Below, piece after piece: positions 9,209 through 19,300 of a stretch of 64,000 nt of DNA (position 1 is the stretch's first letter; each line of letters begins with the position of its first letter). Source of the stretch: Agrilactobacillus yilanensis. Its GTDB lineage: Bacteria > Bacillota > Bacilli > Lactobacillales > Lactobacillaceae. The translations under genes were made by a program, and so were the position numbers. The stretch is from the NCBI RefSeq assembly GCF_003946725.1, contig NZ_RHOY01000001.1, forward strand, positions 248,001 through 312,000, given 5' to 3'. The notes below the pieces were generated by a model that did not search any database, was not told the DNA's origin, and saw only the letters and a program-made list of their open reading frames with translations.

Positions 9209-11929
9209 CTATGAATTAATAGGTTCAATAGCTACGGCGCAGACCTTGTATTCAGGAATAATCGCAATATCATCAAAAACAGCATTTGTAATCTCATTAA
9301 CATTACCATCTGGGAAATGGAACGTCATGAACACAGAATCAGCCATTACACGATCGCCCACAGCCGCATAAGTTTCAATTGACCCCCGGCGAGAACTTAC
9401 CTTAACCTTGTCCCCATCCTTGATGCCTAAATGATTGGCATCTTCATAGTTGATCTCGATATAAGAATGATCTGATATTTGATTAATCCCTTCAGTTCGG
9501 CCAGTCATAGCCCGGGTATTATAATGATAAAGCATCCGGCCAGTGGACATCATGTATGGATAAGCATCATCTGGCAGCTCTTTGGCAGGCTTGTAAGGAA
9601 TTGCCATGAACAAGCCCTTGCCCCGTGAAAATTCACCCACGTGCATAATTGGCGTCCCTGGATCATCTTGATCCCGACAAGGCCATTGCAAACCATTCGG
9701 ATTCTCTAAGCGCTTAAAGTTAATACCACCAAAAGTTGGCAATAATTGCGCAATCTCATCCATAATATCGCTGGCAGAATCATAAGCCATTGGTTGGCCC
9801 ATCCGAGTAGCCACTTCCGCAAAGACCGCAAAATCTTCTCGTGCCAAACCTCTTGGTTCAACCGCCTTGCGCACCCGTTGCACCCGGCGTTCTGTATTCG
9901 TGAACGTCCCATCTTTTTCAGCGAAGCTAATACCCGGTAAAATAACATCCGCATAAGCCGCTGTTTCCGTCATGAACAACTCTTGAACAACTAAGAAGTC
10001 CAAGTTTTCTAACGCTTTACGCACATGACTCGTATCCGGATCGGTCACAATTGGATCTTCCCCAAAAATGTATAAGCCCTTGATATCCCCGCGAATAGCG
10101 GCAGGTAAAACTTGCGTAGACGTTAAGCCGATTTTTGGATTTAACGTCGTCCCCCAAGCCTTTTCAAATTTATGCACCACATCTTGGTTGGCTACTTTTT
10201 GATAACCTGGGAAATCAAATGGTGAACAACCCATATCACAAGCGCCTTGCACATTGTTTTGGCCCCGCAGCGGATTTACCCCGCAGCCAGGCTTACCAAT
10301 CTTACCCACTAACATCGCTAAGTTGGACATGCTCATAACGCCTTCCGTCCCGGTAGAGTGCTCCGTAACGCCTAGGCAATAAATAATCGGTGCTTTTTTA
10401 GCATTGGCATAAATCCGAGCTGCTTGCACAATCGCTTCTGGTTCGATCTCACAAATCTCAGCCACCACTTCTGGCGTATAATCGGCAACCATCGCCTTTA
10501 ATGCTTCATAACCTTCCGTCCGTTGGGCGATAAAGGCTTCATCAGCTAACCCTTCATTAATAATAACATTCATCAGACCATTGGCAAGAGCCACATTGGT
10601 ACCACCCTTAACCTGCAAGTGCAACTTGGCATTATGGACCAAATCAATCTTTCTTGGATCGGCCACAACTAATTGTGCCCCATGCTGTACTGCTTGGCGA
10701 ATTTGCGACCCAATTACCGGATGGGCTTCAGTGGGATTAGACCCCACCAATAAAATCGCATCCACATCCGTTGTAATATCTTCAATCGTATTGGTCATCG
10801 CCCCACTGCCAAGAGTTTGAGCTAAACCATGAACCGTTGCCGAGTGACAAACCCGAGCACAGTTATCCACATTGTTAGTTTCAAACGCAGTCCGGACCAT
10901 CTTTTCAAAGACAAAGTTATCTTCATTAATCGACCGGGAGCAAGAAAAACCAGCTAAGCTGTCGCCGCCATGGGCCTGCTTCAATGCCGTGAACTTGTCA
11001 GCCACTAATGTTAACGCTTCATCCCAAGTGGCTTCGACAAATTGACCATCCCGCTTAATCAACGGTGTCGTCAAACGATCGTCAGAACCCACAAACTTGT
11101 AAGACGCAAACTTTCCTTTGACACAAAGCAAATTCTTATTCGCCGGGCCATTGGCTGGTTCCGCACCGACGATCTTATTGCCTTTAACCACCAAGTTCAC
11201 TTGACAGCCAGTCCCACAATGCGGACAAGTCGTTTGAATCTTTTTCGTTTCCCAATCCCGGTAGTTTTTATGATCTTTAGCCGTCAACGCCCCAGTTGGA
11301 CAAACTGAAACACAGTTTCCGCAAGATTCGCAATTAGATTCATCCCAAGCTTCGCCATAAGATGGCATCATCTTCGTATCAAAGCCCCGCTTGGCAATAC
11401 TGATCACATCCCGACCTTGCCGTAATTCACAAACCCGTGAACAGCGGCGGCACATGATACATTTTTCTGGATCATAATCAAAAAATGGATTGCTATGATC
11501 AATCTTATTAGCCGGTTGGCGGCGACCATGGAAGCTCGTCCCCGTCAAACCATATTCTATTGAGTAATCTTGTAACTTACAATCCCCATTGGCCGCACAA
11601 TTAAAACAGTCAATTTTGTGATTGCTTAATAACAAATCTAAAACAAACCGGCGTGAATCCCGGACCTTTTTATTTTGTGTATGAATAACCATCCCGTCTG
11701 CTGCATGGGCCGTACAAGCCGTTACTAAACCGCCTTTGCGGCCGCCTTCTACTTCAACCATGCACATCCGGCAAGAGCCATCCGGTGATAATTCTTTCAA
11801 ATGACATAACGTTGGAATTTCAATACCAACTTCCGTGGCTGCCTTTAACAACGTTGTCCCTTTAGGCACCGTCACGTTTTGATCATCAATGGTTAACGTC
11901 ACTGTTTGCGTTGGTGTTTTTGTGTCCAT
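9209..11929 (-). CDS. fdhA: NAD-dependent formate dehydrogenase, molybdopterin catalytic subunit
   Basis: Large catalytic subunit (906 residues) oxidising formate to CO2 and passing electrons through iron-sulfur clusters to the NuoF-like partner. In order: a plant-type 2Fe-2S domain (CHLKEL..CRMC..C), a NuoG-like Cys/His cluster (HKIDCFNCAANGDC), two 4Fe-4S sites (CIMCRRCSRVC, CESCGNCVSVCP), the catalytic-domain 4Fe-4S (TCPHCGTGC...LLCVKGKF), and the metal-ligand segment NCARVCHSATVHGL, where cysteine replaces the selenocysteine of E. coli FdhF. A C-terminal molybdopterin-dinucleotide domain follows. No Tat signal, so cytoplasmic. The ATG at 11929 has AGGAGG ten bases upstream and overlaps the nuoF-like stop by one base; a GTG six bases earlier is less likely. 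Confidence 0.95.
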   Translation of the reverse strand: MDTKTPTQTVTLTIDDQNVTVPKGTTLLKAATEVGIEIPTLCHLKELSPDGSCRMCMVEVEGGRKGGLVTACTAHAADGMVIHTQNKKVRDSRRFVLDLLLSNHKIDCFNCAANGDCKLQDYSIEYGLTGTSFHGRRQPANKIDHSNPFFDYDPEKCIMCRRCSRVCELRQGRDVISIAKRGFDTKMMPSYGEAWDESNCESCGNCVSVCPTGALTAKDHKNYRDWETKKIQTTCPHCGTGCQVNLVVKGNKIVGAEPANGPANKNLLCVKGKFASYKFVGSDDRLTTPLIKRDGQFVEATWDEALTLVADKFTALKQAHGGDSLAGFSCSRSINEDNFVFEKMVRTAFETNNVDNCARVCHSATVHGLAQTLGSGAMTNTIEDITTDVDAILLVGSNPTEAHPVIGSQIRQAVQHGAQLVVADPRKIDLVHNAKLHLQVKGGTNVALANGLMNVIINEGLADEAFIAQRTEGYEALKAMVADYTPEVVAEICEIEPEAIVQAARIYANAKKAPIIYCLGVTEHSTGTEGVMSMSNLAMLVGKIGKPGCGVNPLRGQNNVQGACDMGCSPFDFPGYQKVANQDVVHKFEKAWGTTLNPKIGLTSTQVLPAAIRGDIKGLYIFGEDPIVTDPDTSHVRKALENLDFLVVQELFMTETAAYADVILPGISFAEKDGTFTNTERRVQRVRKAVEPRGLAREDFAVFAEVATRMGQPMAYDSASDIMDEIAQLLPTFGGINFKRLENPNGLQWPCRDQDDPGTPIMHVGEFSRGKGLFMAIPYKPAKELPDDAYPYMMSTGRMLYHYNTRAMTGRTEGINQISDHSYIEINYEDANHLGIKDGDKVKVSSRRGSIETYAAVGDRVMADSVFMTFHFPDGNVNEITNAVFDDIAIIPEYKVCAVAIEPINS

Positions 11930-13227
11930 TACCACGAAACCTCCTGTCGTTTTGGCAAAGCCCAGTTGATGGCTTGTTCAAATTCATCTGGACAAAGTGC
12001 CATGCCGCTGACCATTGACGTGGCAATCGACTGGCCTAAACCACAAGCCGATAATTGCGTCACATGCGTCAGCATAGATTCAAAGACTTCTAAATCACCC
12101 GGTACAGCATCCCGGCGTTGGAATAATTGTAACGTTTCCAAAATCCGCAGACTGCCAATCCGGCAAGGGGTACACTTCCCACAAGATTCATGGGCAAAAA
12201 ATTCCGCCACACTGGTTAAATAATCCACCATATTCACGCTATCATCCATGACCACAATCGCCCCAGAACCAATCGTTAAATCATGGGCACTTAACCCATC
12301 ATAGGAATAAGCACAATCATCTAATTCAGCCACCCCACCGATCGGCCCAGACTGACCGCCAAAGTGAATGAATTTCAACGGCCGGCCCGTACTGCTGCCG
12401 CCGCCATAATTTGGAGAATACAAAATCTCATGAATCGGCGTACCTAATTTAACTTCATAAAGGCCCCGATTTTTCACATGACCGGACAAACAAATTAACT
12501 TCGTCCCGCCGCCATCTTCAGTCCCTAAGTCCAAAAAGGCCTGACCGCCCATTCGAGCAATCACTGGAACATCCGCATAAGATTCCACATTATTTACCAA
12601 AGTTGGTTTTTGATATAAGCCCACATCCGCCAAATGCGGTGGTTTTACCCGCGGCCGACCAGTCTTACCTTCAATGGAATTCAATAATGCCGAGTTTTCG
12701 CCACACACATAAGCCCCGGCACCAGAAATAATTTTAATATCATAATTAAAGCCAGCCACCCCTAGGATATTTTCACCTAAGAAATTCGCCTGACGGGCAT
12801 GCTCTAACGCTTGGGTAAACCGTCTATGTAAGTTACGGTATTCACCACGAATATAAATATAACCTTGGGGTGAGCCGAACATATAACCCGCGATGGTCAT
12901 CCCTTCAATTACAGCCAACGGATCATATTCCAGTAAGGCCTTGTCTTTAAACGTCCCCGGTTCCCCTTCGTCAGCGTTACAGACGATATATTTGGGATCG
13001 TTTTCACTATAAAATAAATGGCGCCATTTTTTACCTAACGGATAACCCGCACCACCGCGGCCCCGTAGCATGGCGGTATCTAATTCGTCTAAAAAGTCAG
13101 CGGGTTCTGCCAAACTAACCACGTGCTTGAGCCCTTCATAACCCTCTTGTTTACAATAAGCCTGCACATCTGTTGCATCAATATATTGGCCAAAGCGGGC
13201 CATTAATACATTATCATTTGCTGCCAT
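11929..13227 (-). CDS. NuoF-like NADH-binding flavoprotein subunit of formate dehydrogenase
   Basis: Diaphorase subunit (432 residues) that carries FMN, binds NAD(H) and accepts electrons from the catalytic subunit. Motifs: RGRGGAGYPLGKKW for NADH binding near residue 55, DEGEPGTFKD and YIRGEYRN for FMN, GAGAYVCGENSALLNS, and the C-terminal 4Fe-4S site ESCGKCTPCRIGS. No NuoE fusion and no extra ferredoxin domain. Start ATG with AAGGAGGTG; the ribosome binding site overlaps the stop of the NuoE-like gene, implying coupled synthesis. Similar NuoEF pairs also occur in NAD-linked hydrogenases, but no hydrogenase gene is nearby. Confidence 0.93.
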   Translation of the reverse strand: MAANDNVLMARFGQYIDATDVQAYCKQEGYEGLKHVVSLAEPADFLDELDTAMLRGRGGAGYPLGKKWRHLFYSENDPKYIVCNADEGEPGTFKDKALLEYDPLAVIEGMTIAGYMFGSPQGYIYIRGEYRNLHRRFTQALEHARQANFLGENILGVAGFNYDIKIISGAGAYVCGENSALLNSIEGKTGRPRVKPPHLADVGLYQKPTLVNNVESYADVPVIARMGGQAFLDLGTEDGGGTKLICLSGHVKNRGLYEVKLGTPIHEILYSPNYGGGSSTGRPLKFIHFGGQSGPIGGVAELDDCAYSYDGLSAHDLTIGSGAIVVMDDSVNMVDYLTSVAEFFAHESCGKCTPCRIGSLRILETLQLFQRRDAVPGDLEVFESMLTHVTQLSACGLGQSIATSMVSGMALCPDEFEQAINWALPKRQEVSW

Positions 13228-13239
13228 GACGACACCTCC

Positions 13240-13728
13240 TTACAATTCTGGATAACGACCTGCCCGTAAATCAACAATTAACGCTTCCAATTTTTCAAAA
13301 GTCAAATTGGCAAAAACCCGTTCCTTGATCTTCACAAATGGCGCCTGGGCACAAGCACCCACACAAGGGATGCCATGATACATAAACATACCATCAGCCG
13401 TTGTTTCGTTTTCGTTAACATCTAATATCTGCTTTAAACCCGTGCTCACTGCTCTTTCCCCAGAAAAATGACAAGGTGAGCTATTACAAATCTTTAACAC
13501 ATAACGGGCTTGGGGCTGTTCCTTTAAAATGGCATAAAAACTGATAATTTCATAAATTCTAGTCTCAGTCATGCCCAAATAATCAGCGACTAATTGCGCC
13601 GTCTCCTGATCAATATAGCCATCCGCAGAAGCAAACTGTAAATCTACAAGAATATTTAATGCCTGCTCTGGATTAGCATCGTAATGATTAATAATGGCGA
13701 TTTTTTCTTCAACAGGTAAAGTTGCCAT
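13240..13728 (-). CDS. NuoE-like 2Fe-2S subunit of formate dehydrogenase
   Basis: Thioredoxin-fold 2Fe-2S protein (162 residues). Four ligand cysteines are visible as CNSSPC and, about 40 residues later, CVGAC. It bridges the flavoprotein and catalytic subunits, as in FdsG/HoxE-type modules. The frame is open to 13752, but the ATG at 13728 preceded by AAGGAGGA is the proper start. It lies between the mobB-like gene and the NuoF-like gene in the same leftward operon. Confidence 0.9.
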   Translation of the reverse strand: MATLPVEEKIAIINHYDANPEQALNILVDLQFASADGYIDQETAQLVADYLGMTETRIYEIISFYAILKEQPQARYVLKICNSSPCHFSGERAVSTGLKQILDVNENETTADGMFMYHGIPCVGACAQAPFVKIKERVFANLTFEKLEALIVDLRAGRYPEL

Positions 13729-13756
13729 AATTGTCCTCCTTATTAGCCGCAATCTT

Positions 13757-14338
13757 TTAAGTCAAAAATACTTGCGGTGCTTGGCGGGCCGTCTGATGAA
13801 ACGCTACTTGGGCTAACTGTGGATCATCCACATCTGACAAAATCAAATCTGCCTTTTGATAAACCGCTGCTGCTGTAGGTTTTTGCCGCCGCTTTTGGTT
13901 GTCCATCATAATGAACAAACCAGGTTGAATATATTCTCTAAGTGAATTGGATTCGCAAATGATGAGGCCATCAGCTGGCACTTGGTCAACAAAAGCCTTG
14001 AAGCCATCTAAAAGATGGTCTTCAAATGCCTTTAATAAAAACACCTTTGTACTGCCAGCCTGCAGCAACATCATTGTATCTTTAGCACCTAACGTATTGG
14101 TCTCTTCAATCAGTTCAAAACCATCATCAATGCTGGTGCAAATACCGCACCCCACACCGCCCCGCTGACATTGGCCCCGCTGGCCGGTGATCGTAATGAC
14201 TTTAAGCGCATAAATTGGCTGTGTCCCTTTGAACCGTTGAATTAAGGCTCTGGCCACCATTGTTTTACCGCTGTTACGACCAGTAGACCCAATTTGAATC
14301 ATCTGTGGCAAATGCCATTGTGTTTGAACTGCTGTCAT
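13757..14338 (-). CDS. MobB-like P-loop nucleotide-binding protein
   Basis: Predicted GTP/ATP-binding accessory protein, 193 residues. Walker A is GSTGRNSGKT at about residues 17-26. A cysteine cluster CQRGGVGCGIC follows near residue 58 and is not part of classical E. coli MobB. The placement between the formate channel and the NuoE-like gene, with moeA in the same operon, points to molybdenum cofactor dinucleotide attachment or metal handling. SD AAGGGG before the ATG. The Cys-rich insert might hold a metal, so this may be a distinct MobB-related family; exact function is inference. Confidence 0.65.
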   Translation of the reverse strand: MTAVQTQWHLPQMIQIGSTGRNSGKTMVARALIQRFKGTQPIYALKVITITGQRGQCQRGGVGCGICTSIDDGFELIEETNTLGAKDTMMLLQAGSTKVFLLKAFEDHLLDGFKAFVDQVPADGLIICESNSLREYIQPGLFIMMDNQKRRQKPTAAAVYQKADLILSDVDDPQLAQVAFHQTARQAPQVFLT

Positions 14339-14350
14339 GATTATGACCCC

Positions 14351-15184
14351 TTATTTTGCTTGTTCCTTCATAGTAACCACTTGTGCCTTAGGATTAGCGT
14401 GCCCAGGATGCAGTGCTGGATTCGGTTTGCGATTCGCATAATATACCGGTACCGCCAAACATAAAGAGCCGCCGATCATATTGCCAATAAAAACAAATAA
14501 AATATTTTGGACCATTGCCGCCACCGTGAAACCACCACCAGCAAGTGCGCCGGCAGTTAAGATGAAAGCGTTGGCCACCACGTGCTGGAACCCGCAGACA
14601 ACAAAAATCATAATCGGGAACCAAACACCAATTAACTTACCAATAAAATCCTTGCTCATTGCCCCAAAGAAGATAGACATCCCCACCAGCATATTACAGC
14701 CGACACCAGACACAATCATCATCGTCGGTGTATCCGCCAGCTTAGCACTCGCCACAGCAATCGTCTTCGCCGCAAAAGCACCTTGCGTTAAGCCCACCAC
14801 ATGGCCAAAGAAAAACGCCACTAAAGCGCCGCCGATACAATTGGCAAGCAACACTAAAATCCAATTCTTGATTAATTCGTAAAATTTAACTTGTTTTTCC
14901 AAAAAGCCAAAAGTTAACACCATCATATTGCCTGTGACCAACTCGCCGCCGACAAACGTAATGGCTAACAGCCCCATGGGGAATAGACAAGCCCCTAAAA
15001 AGGTGCCAAAGCTGCCCCATGCCTTAGGTAAAACACCAGAAACTCTGACAAATGCTAAATAACCAATGGCAATAAAAGCCCCTGCCATGATCCCTAATAA
15101 CAACTGTCTGCCAAATGGCAAATCTTTTTTAGTTTTTGCGGTCTTAGTCGCAAAAGTTTCAATAACTTCATTTGTTGAAAACAT
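14351..15184 (-). CDS. focA: formate/nitrite channel family (FocA-like)
   Basis: Pentameric inner-membrane channel of the FNT family, here presumably moving formate to or from the dehydrogenase. Six hydrophobic helices with family motifs GAFIAIGYLAF, ELVTGNMM, NWILVLLANCIGG and GFQHVVANAF. The frame extends back to a TTG at 15268 without a good ribosome binding site. Family alignment places the N-terminus near MFSTNEVIETF (ATG 15184), although the nearest SD (GGTGGAG) sits closer to a TTG at 15196, so the start is uncertain by a few codons. First intact gene of the operon. Confidence 0.88.
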   Translation of the reverse strand: MFSTNEVIETFATKTAKTKKDLPFGRQLLLGIMAGAFIAIGYLAFVRVSGVLPKAWGSFGTFLGACLFPMGLLAITFVGGELVTGNMMVLTFGFLEKQVKFYELIKNWILVLLANCIGGALVAFFFGHVVGLTQGAFAAKTIAVASAKLADTPTMMIVSGVGCNMLVGMSIFFGAMSKDFIGKLIGVWFPIMIFVVCGFQHVVANAFILTAGALAGGGFTVAAMVQNILFVFIGNMIGGSLCLAVPVYYANRKPNPALHPGHANPKAQVVTMKEQAK

Positions 15185-15309
15185 GCTTGTATTCAAATCT
15201 CCACCCCTATACACGTTGGTTGCGTTGAAATTTAAGCCGAGGTTGTAAGTCGTAGACGTTACCGCCAAAATTTCGATTATTAACTGTCGTTATAAACCTT
15301 ACTTGAATT

Positions 15310-15673
15310 ACAAAAAGTTCGACCCGTGATCAAGTACGGCCATAAGCGGCACACAAGCGATTGCGATATTTTGACCCGGCACAATATCGCGACTAAATCA
15401 ATCAACGAACTGCCCACATGCCGCCGACCCCCAATTGGTCAACGACAACATTGCCAAACCCCTGAAAAATATAAACAGCCTTTCCTCACGAAAACCGTTG
15501 CGGGTAGTTGTCTGACAATGGATTGATTGATCTGCGGTAATCCTTATGGCCATTGATCCTGTAGCAGCGCTTGTAGTTTACGATCTGTAGAACACAGTAA
15601 CGACGATCGTTGAACACCGGTCATATCTTGCGACTGTACCAGTTCCTGACCCCTTTCCGATCATAGGATTCAT
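15310..15673 (-). pseudogene. fdhD: decayed C-terminal part of fdhD (formate dehydrogenase sulfurtransferase)
   Basis: The leader of the formate dehydrogenase operon holds broken coding sequence. One minus-strand frame reads TGVQRSSLLCSTDRKLQALL, which lines up with the FdhD block TGG-H-AALC..G.LLA..EDVGRHN. A second frame continues GHKD at the GRHN position and VVDQLGVGGMWAV at the SGR-S-E-V-KA-GIP position, with FSG in the first frame just before it. Stops and frameshifts interrupt all frames. Only about 120 of the usual 260-280 residues are represented. FdhD transfers sulfur to the molybdenum cofactor and is normally required for formate dehydrogenase, so an intact copy should be elsewhere. 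Recognised by eye, hence moderate confidence. Confidence 0.5.
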
Positions 15674-15755
15674 AAGGTTTACCTCGCACAAAATTTTAGT
15701 TTGAATTTGTAATCTAAACAAATTTTTTGGAAGCTAAATTTTTTTGCTCCATTTT

Positions 15756-15783
15756 ATTATAAAACGCTTCCAAAAATAGTCAA
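15756..15783 (-). promoter_or_regulatory. formate dehydrogenase operon promoter
   Basis: Minus strand TTGACT, 16 bases, TATAAT. The spacer contains TGGAAGCGTTTT, which matches much of the CcpA cre consensus, so catabolite control is possible. The transcript would run through the decayed fdhD into focA and on to moeA. Confidence 0.65.
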
Positions 15784-16233
15784 CTTTTTATTTATGAAAA
15801 ATGTGAAAAAGATTAAAATACGAATAGATTTAAAAATCTGCCGTTGCTGTCCGTTAATTTGCTGCCTGCCCGCTGATTTTCGACAATTGTCTTGATAAAT
15901 AGCGTTTTGTTGTGGCTTATCGGCTAAGTTACTTATTTCACATAACTAGCTGTAGGAATTGGCCGTCGTCCACCAGTTGACGCTATTTTCGGATCTGCAC
16001 TGGAAATTCGTCCTTTCTTGGTAAAAACCGAGGGGATTCCCTAAAAAAATATTTTAATTATGAGAAAATATTCGAAAATTATCGACCAATCACCCGCCCT
16101 TCAGATTGTGAAATAAAATCGCAAATTGTCAAAATTTTACAAGTTGTTATGCCAAAAATATATCAAATCTTGTTATATCTAAAAAATATTCAGTTAAACT
16201 AACAAGATGTTGTACTATAACAAGGAAAGTCAT
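15784..16233. other. gene-free, AT-rich interval
   Basis: Between the formate dehydrogenase promoter and the LPXTG gene terminator I see no convincing open frame with a ribosome binding site and no RNA gene. A moderately GC-rich patch at about 15840-16030 could be old coding debris, but I could not match it to anything. Confidence 0.5.
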
Positions 16234-16283
16234 AAAAAAAATAGACCTTTGTGTAACGTCTCACGTCACTTTTCAGGTCTATT
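16234..16283 (-). terminator. terminator of the LPXTG surface protein gene
   Basis: Minus strand AATAGACCT...AGGTCTATT followed by eight T. The loop region is long, about 25 bases. Confidence 0.8.
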
Positions 16284-16329
16284 CTATAGTTATCTTAAAG
16301 TCAGGTCAAAGATTTCGCTTTTTATTTTT

Positions 16330-19300
16330 TTAAGCTTTCCGTCGTTTACCTAAGAGCACTGCCCCGCCTAAAATGGCAACGGATAATAATGCTGTCCCCA
16401 CAAGTTGTAACGTTTTACGGTCATGGGCTTCACCGGTTTGTGGCAAGTTGGCTGCTTTTGTATCCTGATTCGTTGCCGCTTGCACAATCCCTGCCTTAGT
16501 GGCCGTTGCTGTCTTAGTGGCCGTTGCTGTCTTACCAGCTGTGCCATGACTCGTGTAATTCGTGTAATTATGGTTAGCCCAGTTATTACCTGTATGCGGG
16601 TTACTTACCGTCTCATTGTTCGTGACATTGTTGTCTGTCTCTGGTTGTTCCGGTGTGTCCGGTGTGTTTGGATCTGTTGGTGTATCCGGTGTTGTTGGGG
16701 TCTCTGGATCCGTTGATGTATCCGGATCTGTTGGATTATCTGGTGTTGTCGGGGTGTCTGGATCTGTTGGATTATCCGGTGTTGTTGGATTTATCGGTCC
16801 AACCGGATCCCCCTCATCTGGATTATCTGGAACTACCGGATTCGTTTTTTTCACATGATTCAAAGTCAATTGCGGTGCTTGATCAATCTCTACATTTCCT
16901 AAGGCCGTATCGACCGTCTCCCCAGCGAGGTAAGTACCAAGTTCTGGCGAAGCTACGTTCACTGTTGGAATCGTCCCAACACTGCCCTCGGCGCTTAAGC
17001 TTAAGTCTGTTTTCACGGCTGTTAAGTCAACAATGGCCGTTGCACCTGGCATGTCAATCTTTGAAACTGTTTTTTCCTCACCACTGTCATCCGTTTTAGT
17101 CTCTGCTAAATCAGTGGGTACAGCAACATAGTAGAAATAAAAGTTCATGTTGTTCTGGAGGTTTAACGGTGCACCTTTAAAAACAGTGAAGAATTCAGTA
17201 ATGGGATCAGCCGTGGTAAAGGTATAAATACCATCTAACGTGCCGGGATTCTCTTTCATTCCTGACAAATCCGTACCTGGGATATACAAGCCCGTTAATT
17301 TATAAGTCACGCCATCTTGGGTGATACTCGGTGCTAAATGTTCTCTAAAGCTGGTTTCCCATTTGTTTTGGCCGACATCAGTCAGTTGATAGTAGGTCCC
17401 ATTTTCATCTGTAACTCTAGTTAGTTCACCATAATTTTCAGCTAGAGCTAAGGTACGCGTATCCCAATCAAGATTATTATAAACACCTTCTGCTTCGTCT
17501 GGATTAAAATTAACAAAATCACTGAGGCTTCGACCTAATAATTGGAGCATATCTTGAACATTCAAATTTCTACCTTTATCGCCAGGTTCAGCAGCGCTAC
17601 CATCCGTAGACATTTTATCTGCGGTCTTCAAGCTATTCTTAGCCTCATCATTTCGCGCTTCATTTGGTGTTTCATTGGCTAATTGCGATTGCAACCCATT
17701 ATAAGCATCTTGAAAACCAGTCATAGAAGTTTGAAAAGCACTAGCATTACCGCTGACATCTCCAGCGCCTGTGTAGGCTGCCGCCTTTAGGTCATCTTTG
17801 GCAACTTTATTATAATCCTCAATACTATCAAGATAAGCGGTCACTAAAGCCTCGTAGCTGGTTGGGTCTTCCGGTGTCGTGGTTTTGGCTGTTAACTGAT
17901 CATAAGTCCCACCAACGTCATTTTCATTTTCTTTGGTCTCCTGACCAACAGTTGTCTTTGAGCCATTAACTGCGTCTTGATACCCATAACCAGTCGTTAG
18001 ATAGTTGTCGCTGATTAATTTCAAGCTGGCGGCTAATATCCCCCATTGACCGGTGCCAGCGGCTGCATCTGCCGTGGCTTTCCAAACGTCCGCCGTATTG
18101 TTAAGGCCGTTGACGTAACCGTTAATTTCATTCACCCGTTGCTGCAAAGCCCGTTCAGCCTTTTTGACGGCGACTAATTTTTCAGCGCTGGCCATTGCTT
18201 GGTTATTAGCTGTAAATTGATCGGATAAACTCGTTTGTAACGCAGCCAAATCTGGCATATCGCCGGTTGCTGCAGTTAAGTCTCTGCCACTAGCTGTTAA
18301 AGCATCTTGATAAGTTTTTAGCGCTGTTTGGTAAGCATCTTTGCTCTTGATTAATTCATCGACAGAGCCTTTCAAATTATCTTCTGCACCAGTAACTGCC
18401 ATGCCTAAATCTGATAATTTTGATAAATCTGGTAATTTGGCTGAAGTATCCGTTGCTCCATTATCGGCCACAGCCTTTAAATAAGTGTCATAAGCGTCGT
18501 TCCAACTAGCAACCCCATCTTTTAAAGCTTCGATTGCCTTACCGTAAGCTTCAGTTGCTGTTTTAATTTGAGCCGCATCACCTGTAGTTAAAGTGTCTTG
18601 ATAAGCAGCCTTAGCTTTGACGGCCGCATCTGCTGCATCAGTAACAGTTGCTTTAGCAGTATCAATATTAGTTGTGTCAGCAGATTGCAAGTCAGAAAAA
18701 TCAATTTGTAGTTTATCAAGGGCGGCATTATAATCAGCTACCGCTTTTTTCCAAGCTGTCAAATTTTCAGTTACCGTGTCCGCCTTGTCAGCGGTATCGT
18801 CGTAGGCGTCTTTAGCAGCATTGTAACTTTCTTGTGTGGCTAAATACTGTTTCAACTGCTCAAAAGCGGCCTCACTAGGATTCTTAGTTGTGTCAGTGCC
18901 ATCAGTAGCATTGGTTTCAACTTTTGACAGCTGGTTTTCTTCGGCTACTTTGGCATTATAGGCGTCAACAGCGGTATTATAAGCAGCTAATGCCGTGTCA
19001 TAAGCGTCCTTTAAAGTGGTTAATTGAGCAACCGACACCTCATCACTGGCAATTTCGGTGTTCAAGGCTTCTGCAGCCGCTTCCAGCTTACCTTGGGCGG
19101 TATTCACCGCCGTACCAGTATCGTAATTATCCAACTTGGTTTGAATTTGTGCTAATTGTTCCGTTACTTGCTTTTGATAAGCTTCAGCCAATTTATTGTA
19201 ATCCTCAATTGTTGTCCCAGTGGTAGTATCTCCTTGCGTCACTTGCTCGACAGCGTTAGGTTTGCTGGCGATCAGCGCATCAATGGCTTTTTGATATGTG

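Noticed and set aside
10840-10920. Possible selenocysteine site in formate dehydrogenase
   Set aside because: The metal-ligand codon is a normal cysteine (NCARVCHS), with no in-frame TGA.
15326-15526. Plus-strand 66-residue open frame in the leader of the formate dehydrogenase operon
   Set aside because: No ribosome binding site and odd composition; the minus strand of the same bases matches decayed fdhD, so it is a shadow.
15301-15720. Molybdenum cofactor riboswitch upstream of focA
   Set aside because: No GC-rich pattern matching the Moco riboswitch was recognised; the sequence is better explained as broken fdhD.
18924-19226. Open frames on the plus strand inside the LPXTG gene
   Set aside because: They are antisense to a strong repeat-rich coding region and lack ribosome sites.
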